A DNA stretch of 64,000 nt from contig NZ_ANFX01000019.1 of NCBI RefSeq assembly GCF_000331285.1, forward strand, positions 1 through 64,000, in the 5' to 3' direction. Origin of the DNA: Porphyrobacter sp. AAP82 (GTDB lineage: Bacteria > Pseudomonadota > Alphaproteobacteria > Sphingomonadales > Sphingomonadaceae). Positions 24,379 to 32,627 of this stretch are shown in pieces. The notes under the pieces were generated by a model. That model had not been told where the DNA came from, ran no database searches, and saw only the letters and a program-made list of their open reading frames with translations. The position numbers were made by a program, and so were the translations under genes. Within the stretch, counting starts at the first letter, position 1, and every line of letters begins with the position of its first letter.

Positions 24379-24403
24379 GTCGGTCTTTCGGTTTGTGGGA
24401 ATT

Positions 24404-26545
24404 TCAGGCCGGTTCGAGCTTCACTGGGATCGCGCTTTGCAGCGATTGGCCGGTGATCGGATCGTAATCGACCACCTCGCTGACGAGACGGTTGGTGGAG
24501 GCGCCCCGCTCGCGCACGTCGTCCTTCCCCGCATCGGCATCGCCATAGGCATGCGCCATCGACACGATCCCGCGCCGCACCTTGTCGCTCGCCTTGACCA
24601 CGCCGTGGATCGTGGCGTGGGGGCTGGTGATGGCGACGAGGCCGCCCTCTTCCAGGCCGAGGGCCGCGATATCGTCGGGGTGGATGAAGGCGGGGTTGGT
24701 GGTGGTCTTGGCCCGCAGCTTCTTGAGCGGATGCCCGATCGAGTTGAACCGCGTCTTCGAGCGGCGGCTGATGAGGCGGAAGTCGAAGCCCTCGCGCGCG
24801 GCGCTGGCGTCGGCATACTTCCCGATTTCGGACGGCATTGCGCCGACTGCCAGATCGAAGCGGTAAAATTCGCTCTCGTCGACCGCTTCGACCACCGGGT
24901 GCTTCTCGGGGTAGATCGCCGCCGCCCCGCCATTGGCCGCGCAATCCGCGCGCACCTGGCTCGGGGGGACAAGGCAGCCGGTCACCGCAAGGTCGAGGAA
25001 CTCCTGCTTGGTGGGCTTCCTGTCCATCGGCAGCGGCCCGCCGTTCAAGTTCATCTGGATGCCGAGATGGTGGGCGAGGGTCCAGAACATCTCGTATTCG
25101 TCGATGCAGTCGCCCGGCGCGTCCACGAGCGCCTCGGTGTAGCGGGCATAGGGTTCCTCGTGCCACCATTCGGAAAGGCTGGTGATGTCCTCGCGCTCGA
25201 GGCATTGCGAGGGGGCGAGCACCACCGTGGCGCGCTTGGCGCTGGCGCTCATCCACGGGTCGATCTGAACGAACAGCTCGAGATCATCCAATGCGCGGAC
25301 CATCTTGGCCTGATCGGGAAAGCCCACCACCGGATTGCCGCCGACCGAGATCAGCGCGCGCACCTGACCTTCGCCGGGGGTGAGGATTTCATCGGCGAGC
25401 ACGTTGCAGGGCATTTCCCAGCCCAGATGGCCGAGCCCGCGGAAGCGTGACTTGGGCATGCCGTCGGCCCCGAACATCGGCACGGGCGGGCCGACCTGTG
25501 CGCGGCGCGCGGTCTGGTAGGGGCTGAACACGCCGGGGATCGCGGCCTTCTCGCCCTCCTGCTTGAAGCGCGCGCAAATCGTGTTGAGGCACACCACGAG
25601 ATATTCGGTGAGCGTCCCGTTGCCCGCCATTTCCGGCCCCGTTCCGGTAACTGCGCAGCCCTTCGTGCCTTGCGCGAACATCCGCGCGGCGGCGACAAGC
25701 TGGTCGGTCTCCAGCCCCGCGCGCGCGGCGGCGACTTCGGGCGGGAAGGCCTTCACCGCCTCGGCGAGTTCATCGAAGCCATCGACATGCGCGGCCACGA
25801 AGTTGCGGTCATAAAGCCCCTCGGCGATGATGACGTTGAGCATCCCCGCCAGCATCGCCGGATCCTCGCCCGGCTTTACGGGGAGGTAGATGTCGGCGAG
25901 CCGCGCGACATCGCTCTCGCGCGGGTCGGCGACGATCAGCTTCAGGCCCGCCGCCTTCTGGTCGCGGATGCGGCGCGAGGGGCTGAAGGGCGGCACACCG
26001 CCGACCGGCGCATAGTGCGAGACGATCGGGTTGTTGCCGATGAAGAAGGCAACATCGCTTTCCGAGAAGGTGTTGGGCCCCGCCATCCACTTGCCATAGC
26101 GCGCGGTGGTGAAGACCTTGGCGGGCTGGTCCAATGTCACCGAAGTGTAGAAATTGCGGCTCCCCACGGCATTGGCGAAAGACAGCGAGGCAGCCATCGC
26201 GGCCGAGTTCTGGAACCCGCCCGAACCCATGAACACGGCGACCGAATGCGGGCCGTGGGTGTCGATGATCCGGCGCAGCTCGCCCGCCACATGGGCGAGC
26301 GCCTCGGCCATCGGGGTCGAGACGAATTCGCCCGCCTCATTGCGCACAAGGCTGTGGTGCAGGCGGTTTTCGGAGTTGTGGCTGTCCGGCAGCTCGCGGC
26401 CCTTCATGCAGGTGTAGCCGCCATAGGCCGGATCGTCCGGATCGCCGCGCACTTCGACGACCTTGCCGTCCACCACATCGACTTCCATCGCGCAGTTGGC
26501 ATGGCAGAAACGGCAGAAGGTCTTGTGAGTCTGAACGCCCATCAT
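24404..26545 (-). CDS. Molybdopterin-dependent oxidoreductase of the DMSO reductase/formate dehydrogenase superfamily
   Basis: This 713-residue protein begins with a [4Fe-4S] motif: Cys11, Cys14, Cys18 and Cys46 (CRFCHANC ... YTCMKG). The molybdopterin-binding body follows (VAVFMGSGGFQNSAA, AFFIGNNPIVSHYAP, LKLIVADPRESDVARLAD, LISVGGNPVVGFPDQAKM) and a C-terminal MoCo domain (NPAFIHPDDIAALGLEEGG). No twin-arginine signal and no partner FeS or membrane subunit are present, so it is a cytosolic single-subunit enzyme. Hydroxylation or redox change on an organic substrate is likely; the substrate is unknown. The first of two adjacent ATGs, behind GGGGAGAG, was chosen. Confidence 0.88.
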   Translation of the reverse strand: MMGVQTHKTFCRFCHANCAMEVDVVDGKVVEVRGDPDDPAYGGYTCMKGRELPDSHNSENRLHHSLVRNEAGEFVSTPMAEALAHVAGELRRIIDTHGPHSVAVFMGSGGFQNSAAMAASLSFANAVGSRNFYTSVTLDQPAKVFTTARYGKWMAGPNTFSESDVAFFIGNNPIVSHYAPVGGVPPFSPSRRIRDQKAAGLKLIVADPRESDVARLADIYLPVKPGEDPAMLAGMLNVIIAEGLYDRNFVAAHVDGFDELAEAVKAFPPEVAAARAGLETDQLVAAARMFAQGTKGCAVTGTGPEMAGNGTLTEYLVVCLNTICARFKQEGEKAAIPGVFSPYQTARRAQVGPPVPMFGADGMPKSRFRGLGHLGWEMPCNVLADEILTPGEGQVRALISVGGNPVVGFPDQAKMVRALDDLELFVQIDPWMSASAKRATVVLAPSQCLEREDITSLSEWWHEEPYARYTEALVDAPGDCIDEYEMFWTLAHHLGIQMNLNGGPLPMDRKPTKQEFLDLAVTGCLVPPSQVRADCAANGGAAAIYPEKHPVVEAVDESEFYRFDLAVGAMPSEIGKYADASAAREGFDFRLISRRSKTRFNSIGHPLKKLRAKTTTNPAFIHPDDIAALGLEEGGLVAITSPHATIHGVVKASDKVRRGIVSMAHAYGDADAGKDDVRERGASTNRLVSEVVDYDPITGQSLQSAIPVKLEPA

Positions 26546-26600
26546 GTCTCTCCCCGACAATGGCGCAGAGACTACCACAGGGGCCGGGCTGCTCGACTGA

Positions 26601-26608
26601 CACTTTTG
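26601..26608 (+). promoter_or_regulatory. Recurrent midpoint motif CACTTTTG
   Basis: CACTTTTG lies at the midpoint of the 121-bp region between the divergent molybdoenzyme gene and CurA-type gene, 56-59 bases from each start codon. The same or nearly the same octamer sits in other divergent regions of the island. It is a candidate operator or core promoter element; binding is inferred. Confidence 0.35.
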
Positions 26609-26666
26609 TCCGTGGAGGGTGGCGCAGCGCGCCCGCAATAGGGCAGGCAGGAAGAGGAGACGCCCA

Positions 26667-27671
26667 ATGCCCACCACCACCCGCCAATGGCTCCTGAACG
26701 GCCACCCGCGCGGTCGCGGGATCGAGATCGAGAACGATTTCAAGCTCGTGACCACCGAGCTGCCCGATCCTGCCCCGGGCGAAGTGCTGCTCAGGCAGCA
26801 CTATCTCGGCTTCGATCCGGCGCAGAAGGGCTGGATGGAGAACATCGCCGACTACGTCGCCCCGATGAACATCGGCGATGTGATGCGCGGCAGCGGGATC
26901 GCCGAGGTCGTGGCGTCCAACGGCGGGCGCTTCGCGGTCGGCGACATGGTGTTCGGCACCACCGGCTGGACCGAATATCTCGTGACCGACGGCAAGGAGC
27001 TGACCAAGGTCGAGACCGAGATTTCGCCCACCGCGGTGCTCTCGGTGCTGGGGACGACGGGGCTGACCGCCTATTGCGGGCTGTTCAAGGTGGGCAGGCC
27101 CGTGGCGGGCGACACGGTGCTCGTCAGCGGTGCGGCGGGCGCGACCGGCAGCATCGTCGGCCAGCTCGCCAGGATCGCCGGGTGCCGCGTGGTCGGCATC
27201 GCAGGCGGGCAGGACAAGTGCGACTGGCTCGTCAAGGAAGCGGGCTACGACGCCGCGATCGATTACAAGGCGGGCCGAGTGAAGGAGCAGATCCGCGAAC
27301 TCTGCCCGCGCGGCGTCGACGTGATCTACGACAATGTCGGCGGCAAGATCCTGAACGACATGCTCGCCTGCATCGCCACAGGCGCGCGGGTGGTGATCTG
27401 CGGCGGGATCAGCCGCTACGAGACCGGCACGCTGCCTGCGGGCCCCGAGAACTACTTCAACCTCGTCTTCCGGCGCGGCACGATGGCGGGCTTCATCGTG
27501 CTCGACTGGGCGAGCGAATTCCCCGGCATCCGCAAGCGGCTCGAGGGCTTCGTCAAGGACGGGAGCCTCAAGTATCAGGAGGACATCCAGCACGGCTTCG
27601 AGAACGCCCCGCAGACCTTGCAGCGGCTGTTCACCGGGCTCAATCGCGGCAAGCAGATGCTGAAGCTGTGA
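26667..27671 (+). CDS. NADP-dependent reductase of the CurA/PTGR family, second copy
   Basis: This 334-residue zinc-free MDR has LGFDPAQKGWMENI, the cofactor motif DTVLVSGAAGATGSIVGQLARIAGCRVVGIAGG and RVVICGGISRYETG near the end. It is the classic CurA/PTGR architecture and should reduce an activated double bond with NADPH. ATG 26667 follows GAAGAGGAG. It is monocistronic, divergent from the molybdoenzyme gene and convergent with mobA with 4 nt between their stop codons. Confidence 0.9.
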   Translation: MPTTTRQWLLNGHPRGRGIEIENDFKLVTTELPDPAPGEVLLRQHYLGFDPAQKGWMENIADYVAPMNIGDVMRGSGIAEVVASNGGRFAVGDMVFGTTGWTEYLVTDGKELTKVETEISPTAVLSVLGTTGLTAYCGLFKVGRPVAGDTVLVSGAAGATGSIVGQLARIAGCRVVGIAGGQDKCDWLVKEAGYDAAIDYKAGRVKEQIRELCPRGVDVIYDNVGGKILNDMLACIATGARVVICGGISRYETGTLPAGPENYFNLVFRRGTMAGFIVLDWASEFPGIRKRLEGFVKDGSLKYQEDIQHGFENAPQTLQRLFTGLNRGKQMLKL

Positions 27672-27675
27672 CGTC

Positions 27676-28194
27676 TCAGGCCGGGGGCAGGTCCTCCGGC
27701 CGGTTGACGTTCATCAGCGCGCGCGGCAGCCCGACCCGCCGCGCGCTCGCATGGTCGGCGAAGCGGTAAAGCGACCTGCCGCCGCCTGCCACGAACCCCT
27801 CCAGCAGGGGGGCGGCGCTGACCGGCCAGAGCCCCACCACCGGCTGGCTCTCGACAATCGCCGCGCCCTCGCCCGCCAGCGTCGCGGCGAGATCGAAGGG
27901 CAGGTCGGGCACGTCCACTCCGGCGGAGAGCACATGGCTGAAACCGCCTGCCCCGGCATGGCGCAGCGCCGCCGCCAGCCCCCCGAGCGGGCCGAGCCCC
28001 GCCTCGGGCCAATCGGGGATGCAGGCGAAGCCCGGCTCCTCGCGCCCGCACACCACTTGCGCATCGCACTGCGCCGACAAAGCAGCGGCGACCCGGTCGA
28101 TCAGCCGCGCGCCCTGATAGAGCGCGTGGGCCTTGTCGCTGCCGAAGCGGCGCGCCTGTCCGCCGGCAAGGATGGCTCCGAGCAGCCTAGTCAA
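27676..28194 (-). CDS. mobA: Molybdenum cofactor guanylyltransferase
   Basis: This 172-residue nucleotidyltransferase has the signature LAGGQARRFGSDK (residues 9-21) that binds GTP, plus GPLGGLAAALRHAG and LPRALMNVNRPEDL. MobA links GMP to molybdopterin to make the bis-MGD form needed by the DMSO reductase superfamily. Its place one gene from the molybdoenzyme suggests local cofactor supply. The start codon is TTG at 28194, inside the end of the upstream ABM gene (8-nt overlap). It is slightly shorter than usual MobA. Confidence 0.9.
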   Translation of the reverse strand: MTRLLGAILAGGQARRFGSDKAHALYQGARLIDRVAAALSAQCDAQVVCGREEPGFACIPDWPEAGLGPLGGLAAALRHAGAGGFSHVLSAGVDVPDLPFDLAATLAGEGAAIVESQPVVGLWPVSAAPLLEGFVAGGGRSLYRFADHASARRVGLPRALMNVNRPEDLPPA

Positions 28195-28528
28195 AGGCTT
28201 CGGTGGCGTTGCCCTCGGCGTTGTAGACCGGGCCTTCGGCGTCCACGCGATACTTCTTGCTGACCGCCGCAGTGATCCCGAACCGGCCGATATGGTCGCG
28301 CATGCCGGTATAGGCCGGATCGCGGAAATGGGCGGCGAGCGCCTCTTCGCTCTCCCACTCCTCGAACACGTTGACGCGGGCCGGGTTCATCGAACAGGCG
28401 CTCCAGTCGTAGTGGATGCAGCCCCGTTCGGCGAGCGCGGCCGCGATATGCGGGCGGGCGGAGCGCAGGGCCTCCTCGCGCTGGGCGGGGTCCAGGTCGA
28501 TCTGGGCGGAAATGAGGATTTTTGCCAT
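28187..28528 (-). CDS. ABM-fold putative quinol monooxygenase
   Basis: This 113-residue protein has the antibiotic-biosynthesis-monooxygenase ferredoxin-like fold: MAKILISAQIDLDPAQREEALRSARPHIAAALAERGCIHYDWS and NVFEEWESEEALAAHFRDPAYTG. Such small cofactor-free enzymes oxidise quinols or act as dimeric isomerases. It lies 5 nt after a SnoaL-like gene, and the same ABM-SnoaL neighbourhood recurs at 37271-38202. Confidence 0.8.
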   Translation of the reverse strand: MAKILISAQIDLDPAQREEALRSARPHIAAALAERGCIHYDWSACSMNPARVNVFEEWESEEALAAHFRDPAYTGMRDHIGRFGITAAVSKKYRVDAEGPVYNAEGNATEAFD

Positions 28529-28533
28529 GGTAA

Positions 28534-28944
28534 TCAGCCTTCCACACCGAATTCGGCGATGATCTTGAATGTGCGGGCAGTGAACAGCCAGCGGCCATCC
28601 ACCTTCTTCAACTCGTCTTCATAAAGCCCGCCGACATGGCGCGCCTTGGCGTCCTTGGGCTTCAAAATCTCCTGCGTCTGGACCCGCGCGCGGGCGGTAT
28701 CGCCGGTGACTTCGATCATGCAGGGCACGCAGTGGAAGCTCACCGCCTCGAGGCCCGACATGGCCCCGTTCCAGAAGGCCACGATCGCCTGCTTGCCTTC
28801 AGTCTGGTGGCCCATCAGGTCCCAGTGGGCATCTTCGGCCCAGACGCTCGCCCAGGTGTCGGCATCGATCCGCACCACGCCGTCCGCATAGGTGCCGTTC
28901 AATTCATGGATCGCCACGCGATCCTCGAGGGGTCCTGTGAACAT
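28534..28944 (-). CDS. SnoaL-like NTF2-fold protein
   Basis: This 136-residue protein opens LEDRVAIHELNGTYADGVVRIDADTWASVWAEDAHWDLMG, typical of SnoaL_4-type proteins (nuclear transport factor 2 fold). The C-terminal part RHVGGLYEDELKKVDGRWLFTARTFKII matches the family. Members include dehydratases and isomerases as well as non-catalytic proteins; His and Asp residues at the pocket are present. It is the first gene of the three-gene minus operon with ABM and mobA, and divergent from an SDR. Confidence 0.78.
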   Translation of the reverse strand: MFTGPLEDRVAIHELNGTYADGVVRIDADTWASVWAEDAHWDLMGHQTEGKQAIVAFWNGAMSGLEAVSFHCVPCMIEVTGDTARARVQTQEILKPKDAKARHVGGLYEDELKKVDGRWLFTARTFKIIAEFGVEG

Positions 28945-29001
28945 TGCTCTCTCCCTTGTTGCGCCCGGCTATCGGCCCCGAGGGGCAGGAGCGACAATGC
29001 C

Positions 29002-29009
29002 CACTTTTG
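29002..29009 (+). promoter_or_regulatory. Recurrent midpoint motif CACTTTTG
   Basis: The same octamer as at 26601, here exactly between the divergent SnoaL-like gene and SDR gene (123-bp region, 59 bases before the SDR ATG). Identity of sequence and spacing with the 26601 copy is the main evidence. Confidence 0.35.
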
Positions 29010-29067
29010 GGAAGGGTGAGCGCACCCCTGCGCGTGTTACTCCGCTGCCCGAGAGAGGAGACACATC

Positions 29068-29877
29068 ATGGGACAATTGCAGGGCAAGAGCGCCGTCATC
29101 CTGGGCGCAGCGTCCGAGGGGAACATGGGCCAGACCATCGCCCGCCTGTTCGCAGCCGAGGGCGCGAAGGTGATGGTCGCAGGCCGCAAGGAAGCCCCGC
29201 TTGCCGCGCTCGCGGACGAGATCGGCGGGGCATATGCCCTGTGCGACATATCGAATAAGCCCGAGGTGAACGCCATGGCCGACAAGGCGGCGGCGGTCTT
29301 CGGGCGGGTCGATATCGCGATCAACACCACCGGCTGGGGGCTGCTCGCCAGCCTCGAGGAGATCACCGACGAACAGCTCGACAGAATCGTCGACTTGCAA
29401 TTCAAGGGCGTGCATCACTTCCTGCAAGCCTTCGTGCGGGTGATGGGCGCGCAGGCTCCGACCGGCGGCTCGCTCATCAGCCTGTCCTCGGCGACCACCA
29501 AGGCGATCATCACCAACCACGCCGCCTATATCGGCACCAAGCGCGGCAGCGAGGCGCTGATCGAGTGCGTCGCCAATGATTACGGGCACTTGGGGATCAA
29601 GGCCAACACGGTCTCGCCGGCCTTCACCGATAGCCCGATGACCCACGAGAGCTTCCAGGTCCCGGGCCTGACCGACGCCTTCCTGCCGCGCTACCCGATG
29701 GGGCGGCTGAACACGGTCGATGACGTGGCCCATGCCTGCCTGTGGCTCTCCACCGATCAGGCCTATGTCACCGGCGCCAACATCCAGCCCAATGGCGGCC
29801 TCATCATGCGCGGCAATCCGCAAGCGCATGATGTGGCGGCAGCGGTCGGCGCGGCGATGGCGAAGCTGCAAGGCTAG
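29068..29877 (+). CDS. SDR family oxidoreductase
   Basis: This 269-residue protein has a slightly unusual cofactor loop GAASEGNMGQTIARLFAAEG, resembling the enoyl-ACP reductase-like divergent SDRs. NTTGWGLLASLEE replaces the usual NNAG; the catalytic motif is AYIGTK. The C-terminal NGGLIMRGNPQAHDV is an extension. ATG 29068 follows GAGAGAGGAG. It probably acts on a cyclic ketone or enone of the pathway. Monocistronic and convergent with another SDR. Confidence 0.85.
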   Translation: MGQLQGKSAVILGAASEGNMGQTIARLFAAEGAKVMVAGRKEAPLAALADEIGGAYALCDISNKPEVNAMADKAAAVFGRVDIAINTTGWGLLASLEEITDEQLDRIVDLQFKGVHHFLQAFVRVMGAQAPTGGSLISLSSATTKAIITNHAAYIGTKRGSEALIECVANDYGHLGIKANTVSPAFTDSPMTHESFQVPGLTDAFLPRYPMGRLNTVDDVAHACLWLSTDQAYVTGANIQPNGGLIMRGNPQAHDVAAAVGAAMAKLQG

Positions 29878-29896
29878 GCTAAGGTCAATATCTCGC

Positions 29897-29986
29897 GAAG
29901 TTCACGAAGTTCACATTGCAAAATCTGCAATCCTACAGGATTGCCCAAGCAATATCATGAACTTGTGAGCGAAAAGCGAAGTTCAC
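29897..29986 (+). repeat. GAAGTTCAC short repeats in a convergent intergenic region
   Basis: Two tandem GAAGTTCAC units (29897-29905, 29906-29914) are followed by a third copy at 29978-29986, with an inverted partial copy (ATGAACTT) near 29957. They lie in the roughly 250-bp spacer between two convergent SDR genes. They could be a dispersed repeat. Function unknown. Confidence 0.5.
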
Positions 29987-30126
29987 ACGGGGCGCGGCGC
30001 TGCATCGCGCGCGCGCGGCCGTGAAACCGCCTGCAAACGGGGCCCGACAATGGGAAAGAACGCCCCGTTCCTATCCCAAAGCCGGCCTGTAGGAAAATCG
30101 CTTCCGCCCGGGAGGCGAGGATGCGT

Positions 30127-30903
30127 TCAATATTGCGCCGTCCCACCGTCGACGCTGATCTGCTGGCCGGTGATCCCGCCGCCCGCTTCGCTCGCCAGCA
30201 GCACGGCAACCGCGGCGACTTCCTCGACCGTGTTGGGGCGCTTGATCGCCGCTTCGGAGGCGAACATGTCGATCATCTCCTCGAATTCCAGCCCCATCGC
30301 GCGTGCCGTGGCGGGGCCGTTGTTCTTGATGATGTCGGTGATGACGATGCCGGGGCAGATCGCGTTGACGGTCACGCCCGCCGCGCCGACCTCGCGCGCG
30401 AGGCTCTTGGTCATGCCGTTCACCGCATGCTTGGCGGCGGAATAGGCGGTCAGCACCGGCTTGCCGTGCTTGCCTTCCATCGAGGAGATGTTGATGACCC
30501 GGCCAAAGCCCTTCTCCAGCATCCCCGGCAGCGCGCGGCGGGTCGCCCAGAAGGTCGAATAGACGTTCCACTTCATCGCCTCGTCGAAGGCGTGGTCGGA
30601 AAGGTTGACGAGCGGTTGCAGGTCGCCCGCGCCGCCGGCATTGTTGACGAGAATGTCGAGCGTGCCGAAGTGCGCCGTGACGTGATCGACGAAGCCTTCA
30701 AGGTCGCCCTGCGCCATCACGTCGCCTGCAACGAAGATCGCGCGCTCGCCCGCGCCCAGCTCTTCCAGCACCTTTGCGCCCTTTTCGGCATTGCGCGCGA
30801 ACAGCGCGACGCTCGCGCCTTCGGCGAGGAACGCCTCGGCGATCCCGCGCCCCATGCCTGCCGTGCCCCCGGTGATCGCGGCGATCTTTCCTGCGAGTTT
30901 CAT
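30127..30903 (-). CDS. SDR family NAD(P)-dependent oxidoreductase
   Basis: This 258-residue classical SDR has TGGTAGMGRGIAEAFLAEG, NNAGGAGDL, NISSMEG and the catalytic YSAAKHAVNG. The C-terminal GGGITGQQISVDGGTAQY is complete. FARN at the end of beta-2 favours NADP. It resembles beta-ketoacyl reductase/hydroxysteroid dehydrogenase-like members. It is divergent from the KstD-like flavoprotein gene, with a shared motif at the midpoint, so co-regulation is likely. Confidence 0.87.
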   Translation of the reverse strand: MKLAGKIAAITGGTAGMGRGIAEAFLAEGASVALFARNAEKGAKVLEELGAGERAIFVAGDVMAQGDLEGFVDHVTAHFGTLDILVNNAGGAGDLQPLVNLSDHAFDEAMKWNVYSTFWATRRALPGMLEKGFGRVINISSMEGKHGKPVLTAYSAAKHAVNGMTKSLAREVGAAGVTVNAICPGIVITDIIKNNGPATARAMGLEFEEMIDMFASEAAIKRPNTVEEVAAVAVLLASEAGGGITGQQISVDGGTAQY

Positions 30904-30957
30904 GCTCTGTCTCCTTCGCGTGGCTGGGTAGCGGGCCGCAAGGCGGCGCGCACCTTG

Positions 30958-30965
30958 CCAAAATG
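30958..30965 (-). promoter_or_regulatory. Recurrent midpoint motif, variant CATTTTGG
   Basis: CATTTTGG on the minus strand lies at the midpoint of the 104-bp divergent region between the SDR and the KstD-like gene, 55 bases from the SDR start. It is a one-base variant of the CACTTTTG octamer, extended by GG. Confidence 0.3.
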
Positions 30966-31007
30966 ACGGGTTGCCGCGCCCCGCCCGGCAGGCGTCTATT
31001 CGCCGCC

Positions 31008-32627
31008 ATGGACGCGGTGGATGTGATCATTCTGGGAACGGGCGCGGCCGGCATGGCGGCGGCGCTCAGCGCACACGCGGCGGGCGCGAAGGTGGCGCTG
31101 GTCGAGCGGTGGGACCGCATCGGCGGCACCTCGGCCATTTCGGGCGGGGTGATCTGGGTGGCGGACAACCCCCGGATGCGCGCCGCCGGGATGGCGGACA
31201 GCCGCGAGGCGGCGCTCGCCTATTTCCGCAGCCTCGATCACGGCGATCTGGTGGACGACACATTGGAGGCCTTCGTCGACCGGGGGCCGGAAGCGCTGGC
31301 CTTTCTGGAAGGGGCGGGCGCGCTCAGCGTGTCGGTGCTGCCGGGCTATCCCGACTATTATCTCGACCGTCCCGGCGCCAAGCCCGAGGGGTCGCGGGCG
31401 CTCGACCACGATCTGTTCGATCTGCCTGAGTTGGGCGCCTGGGCCGCGCGCATCTACGCGATCGAGGAACCCAAGCCGCTGATGCTGCGCGAGACGCCCT
31501 TGGGCGGGGCAAGCGCGTTGCCGCCGGTGGAGGTGCTGGGTCAGCGCATGGCCGCGCGGCAATGCGGCTTCGGGCAGGCGATGGTGGCGCGGCTTTTGAA
31601 GGCCTGCCTCGCGCGGGGGATCGAACCGCTGCTCGGGGTGGAAACGCAGCGGCTGGTGAAGGACGGCGCGCGCATCACCGGCATTGAAGGATTGAAGGAC
31701 GGTGCGCCCTTCGCCCTGTCGGCAAGGCGCGGGGTGATCATCACCACCGGCGGGTTCGAGTGGGATGCGGAGCTGCGCCAGACCTTCCTGCGCGGACCGG
31801 TGACAGCGCCGGCCAGCCCGCCCACGGGGACCGGCGGGGGATTGAAGTTGGCGATGGCGGCGGGCGCGAAGCTCGGCAACATGACCAGCGCGTGGTGGGC
31901 GCCCACATTGGTCACCCCCGATGCCCCCTGGGCGAGCGGCGAGCAACGCGCGCAGATCATCCTGATCGAGCGGACGGTGCCGCATTCGATCATGGTCAAT
32001 CGCTCAGGCCGGCGCTTCTGCAACGAGGCGGCGAATTATTCGGCCTTGGGGGGCGTGTTCCACCGCTTCGATCCGGCCACCTATGATTACGAGAACCTTC
32101 CCGCATACCTGATCTTCGACGCGCAATATGCCGCGCGCTATCCCTTGGGCACGCGCCAGCCGGGGCAGCCGATGCCCGGGTGGGCGATGTCCTCGGACAC
32201 GCTGGAGGGGCTGGCGGCGCAGATCGGCCTCGACGGCGCGGCGCTCACGGAGACCGTTGAACGGTTCAACGTCCATGCAGACGAGGGCCTCGACCCCGAT
32301 TTCGGGCGCGGCACCAGCGCCTATGACCACTTCTACGGCGATCGCTCGCGGGAGGGGGCGGCGGTCACCTTGGGCGCGCTGCGGCAGGCGCCGTTCTATG
32401 CGGTGGAGATCGCCTCGGGGCTTCTCGGCACCAATGGCGGGCCGAGGACCGACGGGCAGGCGCGCATCCTCGGCCATGACGGCGCGCCGATCCCGGGGCT
32501 CCTGGGCGCGGGCAACGCCATCGCCTGTCCCACGGGGGGCATCTATGCGGGCGCGGGTGGGACCCTGGGCCCGGCGCTGACCTTCGGCTATATCGCCGGG
32601 CGCACGGCGGCGCTGGCGAACGCTTAG
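31008..32627 (+). CDS. KstD-like FAD-dependent 3-ketosteroid/fumarate-reductase-type dehydrogenase
   Basis: This 539-residue flavoprotein starts with an ADP-binding motif at residues 10-15 (VIILGTGAAGMAAALSAHAAG). WDRIGGTSAISGGVIWVADN and the C-terminal NGGPRTDGQARILGHDGAPIPGLLGAGNAIACPTGGIYAGAGGTLGPALTFGYIAGR are typical of the FAD_binding_2 family containing 3-ketosteroid delta1-dehydrogenases. Such enzymes remove hydrogens next to a keto group, often opening the way to ring cleavage. Steroid specificity is not proven. Its stop overlaps that of the convergent Rieske gene by 4 nt. Confidence 0.85.
   Translation: MDAVDVIILGTGAAGMAAALSAHAAGAKVALVERWDRIGGTSAISGGVIWVADNPRMRAAGMADSREAALAYFRSLDHGDLVDDTLEAFVDRGPEALAFLEGAGALSVSVLPGYPDYYLDRPGAKPEGSRALDHDLFDLPELGAWAARIYAIEEPKPLMLRETPLGGASALPPVEVLGQRMAARQCGFGQAMVARLLKACLARGIEPLLGVETQRLVKDGARITGIEGLKDGAPFALSARRGVIITTGGFEWDAELRQTFLRGPVTAPASPPTGTGGGLKLAMAAGAKLGNMTSAWWAPTLVTPDAPWASGEQRAQIILIERTVPHSIMVNRSGRRFCNEAANYSALGGVFHRFDPATYDYENLPAYLIFDAQYAARYPLGTRQPGQPMPGWAMSSDTLEGLAAQIGLDGAALTETVERFNVHADEGLDPDFGRGTSAYDHFYGDRSREGAAVTLGALRQAPFYAVEIASGLLGTNGGPRTDGQARILGHDGAPIPGLLGAGNAIACPTGGIYAGAGGTLGPALTFGYIAGRTAALANA

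Noticed and set aside
27676-28194. mobA as a pseudogene because it lacks an ATG
   Set aside because: A TTG start at 28194 gives the full GTP-binding N-terminus; overlap with the upstream gene explains translation.
29897-29986. CRISPR-like array from the GAAGTTCAC repeats
   Set aside because: The units are 9 bp, two are tandem without spacers, only three copies exist and no cas gene is nearby.
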